Assembly (NCBI GenBank): GCA_035270125.1
Contig: DATFIM010000052.1
Location: 1-43,165 of the forward strand
Length of the DNA: 43,165 nucleotides
DNA from: Halanaerobiales bacterium
GTDB lineage: Bacteria > Bacillota > Halanaerobiia > Halanaerobiales > DATFIM01
Reading direction: 5' to 3'
Part shown: positions 31,731 through 41,066 of the stretch, piece after piece
Layout of the letters: every line of letters starts with the position of its first letter
Position numbering within the stretch: the stretch's first letter is position 1
The notes under the pieces: model-generated
The model's database searches: none
Told to the model about the DNA's origin: nothing
What the model saw: the letters and a program-made list of their open reading frames with translations, nothing else
Position numbers and translations under genes: made by a program

Positions 31731-33530
31731 TTATAATTCATCATTTAAATATTTATCAATACCTACTGCTGCATCATGGCCTGTAGCAATAGCATTTATC
31801 ACATCTGGACCCTGAGCAATATCTCCACCGACAAATAACCAGTCAACAGATGTTTGACTATGTTCATTGATTTTTATTCTTGGTCCTTCATATTCTACAT
31901 CTACAACATCATCTATATAACTGTTGTCTCCAGCCTGACCGATTGCTTCAATAACCATATCACATTCTAAGTTTTGAATATCATTGTCATCAAAAGTAGG
32001 ATTAAAATTCATTTCTTCATCAAAAACTGATACACAACAATTAGTACAGACATGAGCAATAGACCCATCTTCATTAACTTCAATTTCTTTAGGTCCTCTT
32101 CCTGGTTCAAAGACAACTCCTTCTTCTCTTGCTTCTTCAACTTCTTCCTCATCTGCAGGTAAAACATCTTCAGTTTCAAGGGAAGTAACAGTTACATCGA
32201 CTTTTCCATAACGCTGTTTTTGGATTCTGGCCATTGAACGGGCTATATCCATAGCAACATTACCTCCACCAATGACTACAATGCTTTCAGTAGTGGGAAC
32301 TTCCTTTCCTCTTGCCAAATCTGCAAGGAGATCTACTGCCTGATAAACATTATTATTTTCCGTTCCAGGAACTCTGGTACTTCGACCATTATGAAGACCT
32401 GTTGCTGCAAATACTGAATCATATTTTTGATGTAATTCATCAAGAGTGATATCTTCACCAACTCTGGTATTGAATATGAATTCTACTCCCAGACTTTTTA
32501 TATAGTTAATATCCTTATCGAGAGCATCATAGGGTAGACGATATTCCGGAATACCATATCTCATCATACCTCCTGCCTTTTCTTTGTCTTCATAAACTGT
32601 AATTTGATATCCCATAACACTTAAATAATGGGCAGCAGAGAGACCAGCTGGACCGGCACCGACTATTGCAATTTCTTTATCATTTTGTTCAATTTTTTCA
32701 GTTCCAAGTACCTTTTTATAATCTGCAGAATCTACGTTATCTACTGCATAGCGTTTTAACCAGCGAATGGAGATTGCTTCCCCTCTATGAGTTAAAGCAC
32801 AAACTCCTTCACATTTATGAGTACAAACTCGTCCACAAACTTCTGGAAGTGGATTATCTTCATAAATTTGTTGTAAAGATTCGTCTAAATCTTCATCGAA
32901 TATACCTCTAATATACTGAGGAATATTCATATTAGCTGGACAGGTATCTGTACATATTTCACATTCAACACAACGAGAAGCTTCTTTTTCAGCTTTTTCT
33001 TTTGAAAAACCTTCTACGATTTCAACAAAAGAGTCAACTCTTTCTTCTGGTTCAAGCATTTCCATATTTACTCTTTCTAAATCTAAAAGATCAGAATTAT
33101 CATCTCTTAAATAACCTAAAGGAGCTTCTACTTCATTAATATCATTTTCTTCATCTGGTTGAATAATAAAGTTATCTGGATCTATATCTTGATAACTATA
33201 ATCACGACTCATTTCAAGAGAACCAGTAGTGCAGGCATCCACACAAAGACCACACCAGCAGCATCTTCCATAATCAATCTGGGGTTTTTCATTTTTTTCA
33301 CCTTCAACTTTTGGTTTATCTAATAATTCAACCATATTGATTGCATCATTTACACAGACATCCTGACAGGTTCCACAACCAATACATTCTTCTAAATCAT
33401 TTATATGAAAACCTCTATATCTTTTAGCAGCATCTTTAGTTTCAGCAGGGTATCTAACTGTTTCAGGTTTTTTAACTAAGTTTTTAAAAGCTGTACCTGG
33501 TGAAAAGATGCTTTTTTTATCTTTAGACAA
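31731..33530 (-). CDS. GltD-like FAD/NAD(P) oxidoreductase with N-terminal 2[4Fe-4S] domain
   Basis: 599 aa, last gene of the MBX-like operon. Residues 46-110 form a bacterial ferredoxin-type domain: C49xxC52xxC55xxxC59 and C90xxC93xxC96xxxC100. From about 175 a GltD/DPD-like module begins, with CVECEICTDTCPANMNIP and CGRVCTHKCEGVC for two more clusters. FAD site VGAGPAGLSAAHYL and NAD(P) site VIGGGNVAMDIARS follow; a Cys-rich loop (CTNCC) comes near the end. TTG start with GAGGTG before it. Stand-alone glutamate synthase is unlikely because no gltA is present. I infer that this subunit carries electrons between NAD(P) and the NuoB-like subunit, the N-terminal domain replacing the missing NuoI/MbhN ferredoxin subunit. 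Confidence 0.85.
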   Translation of the reverse strand: MSKDKKSIFSPGTAFKNLVKKPETVRYPAETKDAAKRYRGFHINDLEECIGCGTCQDVCVNDAINMVELLDKPKVEGEKNEKPQIDYGRCCWCGLCVDACTTGSLEMSRDYSYQDIDPDNFIIQPDEENDINEVEAPLGYLRDDNSDLLDLERVNMEMLEPEERVDSFVEIVEGFSKEKAEKEASRCVECEICTDTCPANMNIPQYIRGIFDEDLDESLQQIYEDNPLPEVCGRVCTHKCEGVCALTHRGEAISIRWLKRYAVDNVDSADYKKVLGTEKIEQNDKEIAIVGAGPAGLSAAHYLSVMGYQITVYEDKEKAGGMMRYGIPEYRLPYDALDKDINYIKSLGVEFIFNTRVGEDITLDELHQKYDSVFAATGLHNGRSTRVPGTENNNVYQAVDLLADLARGKEVPTTESIVVIGGGNVAMDIARSMARIQKQRYGKVDVTVTSLETEDVLPADEEEVEEAREEGVVFEPGRGPKEIEVNEDGSIAHVCTNCCVSVFDEEMNFNPTFDDNDIQNLECDMVIEAIGQAGDNSYIDDVVDVEYEGPRIKINEHSQTSVDWLFVGGDIAQGPDVINAIATGHDAAVGIDKYLNDEL

Positions 33531-33555
33531 TTTATTTCACCTCACTTTATAAATT

Positions 33556-34665
33556 TTATCTATCAAATTCTGGTGGGCAGATTCCGAGACTTTTAGCCCA
33601 AACAGGTACATCAGCAACTCTAGTGCCAGGAAGATATTCAGTAACTCCATAAAGACCTAAAGGATTAGAGGCACCTCTAACATGGACTCTATATGGTTTT
33701 AATCCTCCATCAGAAACCATATAATAACCATATTCGCCTCTTTTTGATTCGATTTTAACATAGGCATCTCCTTCAGGGATTCTATATTTAAGAGCATTTC
33801 CTAAATCTAATTTTACAGGCCCTTCAGGAATATTATTAATAAGTTGTCTGATTATTTTTATACTTTGGGTCATTTCTTCTCTCATTATTTTTAATCTATC
33901 CCAGGCATCACCATTTTCACCAGTTGGTATTTCAAAATCAACTTCATTATAAGCAGCATAAGGCATCATTTTTCTTACATCATAAGGTTTGCCATTTGCT
34001 CTTAGTACTGGACCGGTTGCTCCCATTTCTATTGCTTCTTCCTCAGTTATTACTGCTTTACCTTTCCAACGTTTGTGAGCATTTGGGTTTTCATAAAGAG
34101 CTTTATCTAAATCAGGTAGGCGATTTTCTTCTAAGTCATCCATTACTTCCAGAATATGTTCAAAAGTTTCATCTTCAATATCCTGTCTTACTCCACCTGG
34201 TCTGATATAAATATGATAAACTCTTCCTCCAGTTATTTCTTCAAATAGATCAAGAATATAATCTCTAGCCAATGTACCCCACTGCATGACAGTATATTGA
34301 CCTATACCAGCAGCATTACCGCCAATTGAAAAAATATGTCCCTGTATTCTTGCCAATTCAAGAATTATTGATCTAATATAATCTGCTCTTTTTGGTACTT
34401 CAAGATCTCCGATAGCTTCATAACCCATAGCATAAACCATTTCATTTATATCAGGCTCTTCAACGCAAATACGAGGTACTAGAGCAGTATTTTTAATCCA
34501 GATTCTTTCTTCCATTAATTTTTCAAAACCACGATGGAGATGACCTGCATTTGGTTTAGCTTCTGTTACTGTATCACCTTCAAAGTCATAAATAATACCA
34601 TAATTTCCAGGTACTCCAGGATGGTTAGGTCCGAAAAATATTTCAGTCTGTGTGTTTTTGTCCAT
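33556..34665 (-). CDS. NuoD/MbxL-like large subunit without NiFe ligands
   Basis: 369 aa from the ATG at 34665 (SD GGAGGG). Homologue of complex I 49-kDa and NiFe-hydrogenase large subunits: GPNHPGVPGNYG, AGHLHRGFEKLMEER and IRPGGVRQD are conserved. Each of the two NiFe-binding CxxC motifs is altered to CxxE: C67-VE-E70 and C363-PP-E366 near the end. So the metal site of a hydrogenase is not possible in its normal form. Complex I subunits lack all four Cys, so this sits between the two. It fits the MBX/MBS branch of related complexes. It overlaps the NuoC-like gene by 23 nt. Confidence 0.9.
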   Translation of the reverse strand: MDKNTQTEIFFGPNHPGVPGNYGIIYDFEGDTVTEAKPNAGHLHRGFEKLMEERIWIKNTALVPRICVEEPDINEMVYAMGYEAIGDLEVPKRADYIRSIILELARIQGHIFSIGGNAAGIGQYTVMQWGTLARDYILDLFEEITGGRVYHIYIRPGGVRQDIEDETFEHILEVMDDLEENRLPDLDKALYENPNAHKRWKGKAVITEEEAIEMGATGPVLRANGKPYDVRKMMPYAAYNEVDFEIPTGENGDAWDRLKIMREEMTQSIKIIRQLINNIPEGPVKLDLGNALKYRIPEGDAYVKIESKRGEYGYYMVSDGGLKPYRVHVRGASNPLGLYGVTEYLPGTRVADVPVWAKSLGICPPEFDR

Positions 34666-35140
34666 TGTAATCCCTCCATTCATATTCTTCATTTACAAAT
34701 TCCCGAGTATCAAAATCTTTACGCATTGGGGGGATCTCATTCCAATTTTCCAGGATTAATTCTTCTAAATTATCATTTCCTTCAAATTCAACTCCAAAGA
34801 AATCATGAATATCTCTTTCATAAAATTCAGCTACTGGCCAGATTTCTTTTAGAGTTACAAAAGTAGCTTTGTCTCTATCTATTCTTGTTTTTACACTTAT
34901 ATTTATATAATCTTCATATGAAAAGAGGTGATAAACAAGTTCAAATTCATTATCATCAATCCAGTCAACACAGCTTATGGTAGAAAGATGTTTATAGCTA
35001 TTTGATTTGAGAAAACTTAAGGACTGGATTGTCTTGTCAGGTGTAAAACTGACCGAGAGATTTTGCTTTCTTTTTTTATTAATTTCAAGAGGGTCCAGAT
35101 TATTTTCAATTAATTTTATTACTTCTTTTTCATTTCTCAT
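34643..35140 (-). CDS. NuoC/MbxK-like subunit (30-kDa subunit homologue)
   Basis: 165 aa. The 30-kDa/NuoC signature is visible: AEFYERDIHDFFGVEFEGN followed by PPMRKDF at the end. The N-terminal 60 residues are variable. It contacts the catalytic large subunit. ATG at 35140 overlaps the NuoB-like stop by 4 nt (ATGA). Confidence 0.88.
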   Translation of the reverse strand: MRNEKEVIKLIENNLDPLEINKKRKQNLSVSFTPDKTIQSLSFLKSNSYKHLSTISCVDWIDDNEFELVYHLFSYEDYINISVKTRIDRDKATFVTLKEIWPVAEFYERDIHDFFGVEFEGNDNLEELILENWNEIPPMRKDFDTREFVNEEYEWRDYNGQKHTD

Positions 35141-35670
35141 TGTGTTCTCTGTACCTCCCCTAAAGCTTCTTCCTGATTTTTATGATAAAATTCAATATTT
35201 TCCTTGTATTCTTCATATCCTTTGGCTTCCCCAGTTTCAATTTTGTCTTTTAATTTTAAAAGTCCATCAAGAATAGCCTCCGGTCTGGGCATACAACCTG
35301 CAATATACATTTCTACAGGCAAATATTTATCCAGTTGTTTAATTGTATTATAGGAATCCCAGTACATACCACCATTTATAGTACAGGAGCCAAAACCAAC
35401 TACAAATTTAGGTTCCTGCATTTGTTCATAGGTATATATTAACCTTCTGAGAGTTTTGGTACTAAGATAACCAGTAACTAAAAGTAAATCTGCCTGTCTT
35501 GGAGTAGCTGCTGGTCCAATTCCAAAGCGACTCATATCATAACGAGAGGTCATTGTTGGTGGTAATTCAATAGCTCCACATCCAGTACAGTAGTGAAGCA
35601 TACTTAAGGACCTATTTTGGGCCCAATCAAGAAATTCTTTCCACTTTCCTCTCTTAAATTTATCTTTCAT
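35137..35670 (-). CDS. NuoB/MbxJ-like [4Fe-4S] subunit
   Basis: 177 aa. Holds the cluster next to the catalytic site: ligands C28 and C31 (CTGCGA), C96 (GSC) and C126 (GCMPRPEA), the arrangement of group 4 hydrogenase-like small subunits. In complex I the first motif is CC, so this looks more hydrogenase-like. It is also the likely electron acceptor from the ferredoxin domain of the 599-aa flavoprotein. Between the NuoH-like (21 nt gap) and NuoC-like genes. Confidence 0.9.
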   Translation of the reverse strand: MKDKFKRGKWKEFLDWAQNRSLSMLHYCTGCGAIELPPTMTSRYDMSRFGIGPAATPRQADLLLVTGYLSTKTLRRLIYTYEQMQEPKFVVGFGSCTINGGMYWDSYNTIKQLDKYLPVEMYIAGCMPRPEAILDGLLKLKDKIETGEAKGYEEYKENIEFYHKNQEEALGEVQRTQ

Positions 35671-35691
35671 CTCTAAAAACCTCCTAATTAA

Positions 35692-36588
35692 TTAAAATAT
35701 AATGAATAGTACCTGTACTATAGCAATCATTAGTGGCCATTTCCAGTAAAAGAGAACTCCATCTTCAATTCTGAACCTTGGATAAAGTGAACCGATCATG
35801 GTTGCTGTAATCCAGACGATAAGCATTTTGAGAATAAATATTAAAATATTTTCTGCTCCTCCAAGGAAAAGATTTACAAAAAGAGCCAATTCTATAATAA
35901 TTGTAATTGATTTTTGTAACATCATCATTCCTAAATATTTTCCACCTGATTCCACAACAGGTCCTGATCCTATTTCTGAAGGAGCTATCATAGCATCAAA
36001 TGGTTTTTTACCCATCATCCCCAGTAAAACTATAAAGGCAATAATTGTAGCTATTGGATAGGTAAAAAGGTTCCAATTCATAAATCCACCAGCCTGAGCT
36101 TCCATAAGTCCAACAATTGAAGAAGTTTGGTACTTATAGATTAAACCAAAGAGGATGACAAGAAAAGGAAGTTCATAACCTAGCATTTGAGTTAAAGCTC
36201 TGGAAATTCCTAAAGAAGCCTGAGGGTTACCAGAACCAACTGTTCCCATTGCCATTCCGAGAGAAGCTATAGCTAACAGGTATATTACTAAAATAACTGT
36301 TCCACTCATACTATAGAGATACCAGCCACCTAATGGTATGAAAAATAGAGTGGCTATTACTCCTCCTAAAGCCATAATAGAACCAAAATCGAAAATAAAA
36401 CCATGAGTTATGGCATTTTTACCAAATAGTTTTATTACATCAAGATAGGGCTGGTAAAAAGGTGGGCCATATCTTTTTTGAATTCGGGCTATTACTTTTC
36501 TGGCAATTCCCATAAAAAGTAATCCTAAAGCTGAACTAAAAATTGTGATTAAAAGAAACTTTATAGCAGTCATTAACATTTCTATCAT
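35692..36588 (-). CDS. NuoH/MbxM-like membrane subunit
   Basis: 298 aa from the ATG at 36588, which overlaps the antiporter gene stop by 4 nt (ATGA) and follows GGGGTGG; a GTG at 36597 is less well placed. About eight TM helices. NuoH signatures: RYGPPFYQPYLDVIKLFGK, SLGISRALTQMLGYELPF and IAPSEIGSGPVVESGGKY. It links the peripheral redox arm to the ion-pumping membrane arm. Confidence 0.9.
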   Translation of the reverse strand: MIEMLMTAIKFLLITIFSSALGLLFMGIARKVIARIQKRYGPPFYQPYLDVIKLFGKNAITHGFIFDFGSIMALGGVIATLFFIPLGGWYLYSMSGTVILVIYLLAIASLGMAMGTVGSGNPQASLGISRALTQMLGYELPFLVILFGLIYKYQTSSIVGLMEAQAGGFMNWNLFTYPIATIIAFIVLLGMMGKKPFDAMIAPSEIGSGPVVESGGKYLGMMMLQKSITIIIELALFVNLFLGGAENILIFILKMLIVWITATMIGSLYPRFRIEDGVLFYWKWPLMIAIVQVLFIIF

Positions 36589-38450
36589 ATTATCCACCCC
36601 GCAATGGCAAGTATCACGAAAAATAAAACAGTATAGTAGGCATAAGTTTGGCCATTACCAGTTATGATTCCTTTACGTAATGCATTTCCAACTTTACTTA
36701 GATTATTAGCAAGACTTTCATAAGCTCTGGTTAAACTTCGGGCAGCAAAATTATCAAATAGTCTATCAAAAGGACGATAATATTGATATGCATAATGATA
36801 GGCTTCTGCGTCATTCATATACTCACCTGAAGTATAAGTATCAAGTAAGCCTACAAGTTTTGATTTTTTGGCCAGCATGAATATAATTAAAGAAATAATA
36901 AAACCTGCAGTAAATACATTAAAGATTATCATCGAATTCCAGGATCCAAAAGCACCTTCTATTGTGTAAAGTGAATAATTAACCGATTCTATACCTAGTT
37001 GAGAAGAAATCTTAGTAATTATATTCATCTGTATTCCAGGTAATACGCCAAAGAGTACCATAAGTCCCATAAGAACATACATAGGTAATTGCATTATGAA
37101 AGGTACTTCTTTGATTTTTTCGTGTTGAGGTTTCAACTGTCCTAAAAATACAGTACTTAATGGTTTAAATACATACATAAATGAACCTATACTACCAAAG
37201 AAAGCAGCGAGTGCTAAAAATAAATATCCTTTTTCAATAAGGGCCTGATAAATAACCCATTTAGAGATAAAACCATTTGTAGGAGGTATTCCAGCCAGAG
37301 CAATAATTGCTGTAAGATAGGTAGCAAAAGTTACTGGCATTTTAAAAATTAGTCCTCCCATTTCATACATTTTGGTAGTTCCAGTTCTATAAATTACTGC
37401 TGCTAAAGTTAAAAATATAGCAGATTTAAAAATAAGGTGGTTCATCATATGAAGTAATCCACCGGTTATTCCTAGAGGAGTTGCCAGTGATATTCCCATT
37501 AAAATATATCCCATTTGAGAGATAGAAGAATAGGCTATTAATTTTTTCATATCTTCCTGTCTGATGGCCAGGATAGTACCGGTTACGGTAGTTATAGCTC
37601 CAAATAAAGCGAAAATATAACTTAAAATTGGTAATCCTCTATAGCTTATAGTATTTTCCATTACCTTAAAGAAAGGTAAGAGATAAAATACTAATAATAA
37701 TCCATAAACTCCAACTTTTAACATTAGACCTGATAAAAATGGAGAAAATTCTTTAGGAGCATTACCATGTGCTCCTTTTACCCAGATATGAACCGGGAAT
37801 AAGCCTGCTTTTGTTAAGAAAGGAAGACTCATCATTCCCATCAGAAGTAGTGATTTACCAGTTGGGAGATTTATTAAATATTGAGCCGCTTCTCCTATTG
37901 CAAAACTTCCAGTTTGATTATAGATAATTATAATGGCCATAAGCATTGTATAAGCACCAACTGCACTCAAAATAAAATAACGATAGGCTGATTTTTTGGC
38001 CATTTTTTTAGTACCACCAGAGATTATATAAAAGGAAGTCCAGGTCATAAGTTCCCAGAAGATAAACAAAGTTAAGAAATCTCCAGCAAGAACAACTCCC
38101 ATTATACTTCCAATTAATATCAAGAAGTTAAAATTAAAGGCAGAACTCAAATCATATTTTTCCTGAGATTTAATACTAAAAAGAGCTATCAATAATCCGG
38201 CACTGGCAGTCATTAAGGCAAAAAGCCAGCTTAAAGGATTATTTCCTAAAATAAATTCTAAGTTATTTCCCATTAAGCTAAAATTAATAGTTTGGATTAG
38301 AGACCATTTTCCGTATAAACCTATCAATTGATATAGTAAATAGGCAGAAATAATTGAAGTAATAATTCCACCAGTATATTTTACTTTTTTATTTAACAGA
38401 TAGGCAAAAAAGGCTGCTATAATGGGGATGAAAATATAATTAGTTAGCAT
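36585..38450 (-). CDS. Second antiporter-like subunit (NuoL/MbxH'-like)
   Basis: 621 aa, about 14 TM helices of a Proton_antipo_M protein plus C-terminal extension. Key pumping positions: FWELMTW (Glu in TM5), KAGLFPVHIWVKGAHGNAP with Lys in TM7/8, and KKLIAYSSISQMGYI. After the core, an amphipathic cytoplasmic stretch (from about 560, AEAYHYAYQYYRPFDR) and a final TM helix form an extension that may run along the complex like the lateral helix of complex I. It lies between the MrpD-like antiporter and NuoH, the position of MbxH' in archaeal MBX operons. Confidence 0.86.
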   Translation of the reverse strand: MLTNYIFIPIIAAFFAYLLNKKVKYTGGIITSIISAYLLYQLIGLYGKWSLIQTINFSLMGNNLEFILGNNPLSWLFALMTASAGLLIALFSIKSQEKYDLSSAFNFNFLILIGSIMGVVLAGDFLTLFIFWELMTWTSFYIISGGTKKMAKKSAYRYFILSAVGAYTMLMAIIIIYNQTGSFAIGEAAQYLINLPTGKSLLLMGMMSLPFLTKAGLFPVHIWVKGAHGNAPKEFSPFLSGLMLKVGVYGLLLVFYLLPFFKVMENTISYRGLPILSYIFALFGAITTVTGTILAIRQEDMKKLIAYSSISQMGYILMGISLATPLGITGGLLHMMNHLIFKSAIFLTLAAVIYRTGTTKMYEMGGLIFKMPVTFATYLTAIIALAGIPPTNGFISKWVIYQALIEKGYLFLALAAFFGSIGSFMYVFKPLSTVFLGQLKPQHEKIKEVPFIMQLPMYVLMGLMVLFGVLPGIQMNIITKISSQLGIESVNYSLYTIEGAFGSWNSMIIFNVFTAGFIISLIIFMLAKKSKLVGLLDTYTSGEYMNDAEAYHYAYQYYRPFDRLFDNFAARSLTRAYESLANNLSKVGNALRKGIITGNGQTYAYYTVLFFVILAIAGWII

Positions 38451-38451
38451 C

Positions 38452-39903
38452 CTACATCCCTCCTAACACAGTTGTAATATATTCAGTACTATTTAATAAT
38501 TCATTTGCGGCTTTATCCAGGGTAGTAGTAATCAATTCTGGATAAATACCTAAGGCAAAAACAAAAACTGTTAAAACTAATACTGGAATAAATACATTTG
38601 CTGTTTTAAAGACTTTTGTTTCTCTTTTTTCAAAGTATATTTTCTGAATTACTTTTAGATAATAACCTATTTCAACTATTGTAGCAAAAAGAATCAAAGC
38701 AGTTATTATTATTTTTTCAGCATTTAAACTACTATTTATTAGCATTAATTTACTAACAAAACCATTAAAAAATGGGACTCCTAAAATCCCCATAGCTCCT
38801 ACTGCAAAGCCTAGAGAAGCTATTGGTTTTTTGCTACCTAATCCTGATAGGTCCTTTATTTTTTTACTTCCAGCAGCTGATACTAATACTCCAGCACTTA
38901 TAAATAGAAGCACTTTTAAAATAGAGTGATTTACTAACTGGAAAAGACCAGCTGAAACTGCCTGAGAAGTATTTATACTAATGATAGTTACAATTAATCC
39001 CATTTGGGCAATACTTGAATAGGCAAGCATTCTTTTTATATTTTCCTGGTTATAGGCGACTAACTCTCCTATAACTAAAGTTATTATTCCAATTACCATT
39101 AAATAAGTATAAAGAGCGGGGTCGGCAAAAAGAGTAAAGAAAATTCTACCTAAAGAATAAATACCTGCTGCTGAAACAGCCCCACTAAGGATAGAAGTTA
39201 CACTTGTAGGAGCTTCACTATACACATCTGGAACCCACAAGTTTAAGGGGAATAGCTCAGCTTCAATACCGATCCCAACCATAAAGAGAAGAGTAATAAT
39301 TCTCATTAATTGGGGATTCAAATTTTCTGCTGCATTAGCAATTTGAGCCATATTTAAACTGCCGACACTGGCATAAGTAAAACCGATTGCCATTAAGAGA
39401 AAAACAGAACCGATGGCACCAATAATTATATATTTAAAAGCAGCTTCATAACTGTCTCCTCTGGAGAAGACTGTTAATCCATAGGCAGCAACACTACTTA
39501 TTTCAATGAAAACAAATAAATTAAATAAATCACCAGTCATAACCATTCCTGAAGTTCCAGCGATAATCATCAAAAATAATGAATAAAATTTATCGTTTAT
39601 TTCATAATCATGTTCTAAATTGTAAATAGCCAGAACTAAAGCAATAACATTAATAACAGCTACAGCTAGAATAGCCAATGGTCCTATATAAAGATTTATG
39701 GCAAATGGAGCCTGCCAGTTACCTATTTCAATAACCATTGGATTAAAAAGAGCTTCATTAAAATTCACAGTAATGATCCAGACATTAAAAGCTGCAGTTA
39801 AAAGAGCAACTACTGCCGGTAATTTTTTGTGTATATAGTTAAATAAAGGCATAAGAAACGCAATTAAGAGCGGTAAAGCAATAATTAGTACTGGATTCAC
39901 CAT
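38452..39903 (-). CDS. mrpD: MrpD-like antiporter subunit (MbhH/MbxH)
   Basis: 483 aa, 14 TM helices. MrpD/NuoN-like motifs: LFNLFVFIEISSVAAYGLTVF (Glu in TM5), VPDVYSEAPTSVTSILSGAVS (Lys usually nearby), KRMLAYSSIAQMGL. Na+ or H+ translocation unit. Overlaps mrpC by 7 nt and is 1 nt from the second antiporter gene. Confidence 0.88.
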   Translation of the reverse strand: MVNPVLIIALPLLIAFLMPLFNYIHKKLPAVVALLTAAFNVWIITVNFNEALFNPMVIEIGNWQAPFAINLYIGPLAILAVAVINVIALVLAIYNLEHDYEINDKFYSLFLMIIAGTSGMVMTGDLFNLFVFIEISSVAAYGLTVFSRGDSYEAAFKYIIIGAIGSVFLLMAIGFTYASVGSLNMAQIANAAENLNPQLMRIITLLFMVGIGIEAELFPLNLWVPDVYSEAPTSVTSILSGAVSAAGIYSLGRIFFTLFADPALYTYLMVIGIITLVIGELVAYNQENIKRMLAYSSIAQMGLIVTIISINTSQAVSAGLFQLVNHSILKVLLFISAGVLVSAAGSKKIKDLSGLGSKKPIASLGFAVGAMGILGVPFFNGFVSKLMLINSSLNAEKIIITALILFATIVEIGYYLKVIQKIYFEKRETKVFKTANVFIPVLVLTVFVFALGIYPELITTTLDKAANELLNSTEYITTVLGGM

Positions 39904-40271
39904 TTTAACCCCCTTATTTTTGATATATCAAGGGTACCATATTTTTCGTAAATCTTAATAGTTACAGCCAGACCTAAAGCTAAAATAGCAACGCCAATTA
40001 CAATAGCTGTAAGAACCAGGGCCTGGGGAATAGGATCTACGAAGGCACCAGAATTATTTTTAATAATTGATGTAAGTATAGGAGCATTTCCATTTTCAAC
40101 ATAACCTAATGAAACTAATAATACATTAACACCTGTATCCATTAAGCTTAACCCGATTAAAATCTTGATTAGATTTCTTTTTGTAATTACTCCATAAAGG
40201 CCAATCAAGATAAGGAGAATGGAGCCACCAAAAAAGGACCATTCTTCCAGGAAGCTAATCAATGAGATCAC
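39897..40271 (-). CDS. mrpC: MrpC / NuoK-like subunit
   Basis: 124 aa, three TM helices. MrpC/NuoK features: LILIGLYGVITKRNLIKILIGLSLMDTGVNVLLV, with core KILIGLSLMDTGVN, and DPIPQALVLTAIVIGVA. Starts at a GTG (40271) inside an extended SD-like AAAGGATGTGATC; a TTG at 40262 may be the true start. Overlaps the MrpD-like gene by 7 nt. Confidence 0.88.
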   Translation of the reverse strand: MISLISFLEEWSFFGGSILLILIGLYGVITKRNLIKILIGLSLMDTGVNVLLVSLGYVENGNAPILTSIIKNNSGAFVDPIPQALVLTAIVIGVAILALGLAVTIKIYEKYGTLDISKIRGLKW

Positions 40272-40304
40272 ATCCTTTTATAAACTTTTTGTTTGATTTT
40301 ATAA

Positions 40305-41066
40305 TTAAGCTTCTATTAAATTACTTATAATACTTGTAAGTTCAGCACCAACTTTTAGACCTATTGAAACATATATTAAAGGAATAATTCCTGCACTAAA
40401 AAGAGTGCCAATAGTTCCTGTTTCCAAAAAGTTGCTTAAAAATGAACCATCTGTATATAATCCATAAAGACCAAGACCAACAAAACTAATACCGGCGATA
40501 ACTTCTACTATTTTTAATTTGTGTTCAGCTAATTCATATTCTCTGTCTGCTAAAAACTTAAGTAAGAAGGCAGTTGCTATGACAGCTCCTCCCTGAAATC
40601 CACCTCCAGGGGTAAGATGTCCGTGGATGAAAATATAAGCACCTGCAAGTATTAATAAAGGAAATAATATTTTAATACCTGTTTTGAGAATAAGTGAACC
40701 TTCATCAACTATAAAATTTCTTTCTTTCTTTTTATTACTATATAAGACAGCTCCTAAACCAGTAGCTGCTAAAAAGAGAACAGTAACTTCTCCTAAAGTA
40801 TCAAGGGAACGGTAATTAGCTATAACAGAAGTAACCATGTTGGCTGAACCACTTTCTAAATTTTTGCTTTCAGCATAAACAACTTTTTGGTTACTGGAAT
40901 TTACACTTTTATTTATATAGAGTTTAGCAGTTCTATTTTCAATTTCGGCTTCTCCAAATTCATCAATTACTAATTGTCCTTCTTCAGGAGATATATTAAA
41001 AGCCTGTAAGATAAAAAAGCCCAATATAACTACTAAAACTAAGGCGAGTATATTTCTAAATCTCAC
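40305..41066 (-). CDS. mrpB: MbhE-MrpB (MbhF) fusion subunit
   Basis: 253 aa, an apparent fusion. N-terminal TM helix plus an extracytoplasmic stretch (30-75), then NYRSLDTLGEVTVLFLAATGLGAVL, the MbhE/MrpA C-terminal signature. From about 110 to the end is MrpB (MnhB): GHLTPGGGFQGGAVIATAFLL. So two subunits separate in archaeal complexes are one chain here. Overlaps the previous gene by 4 nt. Confidence 0.85.
   Translation of the reverse strand: MRFRNILALVLVVILGFFILQAFNISPEEGQLVIDEFGEAEIENRTAKLYINKSVNSSNQKVVYAESKNLESGSANMVTSVIANYRSLDTLGEVTVLFLAATGLGAVLYSNKKKERNFIVDEGSLILKTGIKILFPLLILAGAYIFIHGHLTPGGGFQGGAVIATAFLLKFLADREYELAEHKLKIVEVIAGISFVGLGLYGLYTDGSFLSNFLETGTIGTLFSAGIIPLIYVSIGLKVGAELTSIISNLIEA

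Noticed and set aside
33556-34665. A true NiFe hydrogenase (membrane-bound H2 evolution)
   Set aside because: Both CxxC NiFe-binding motifs are CxxE, no maturation genes or C-terminal processing extension are visible.
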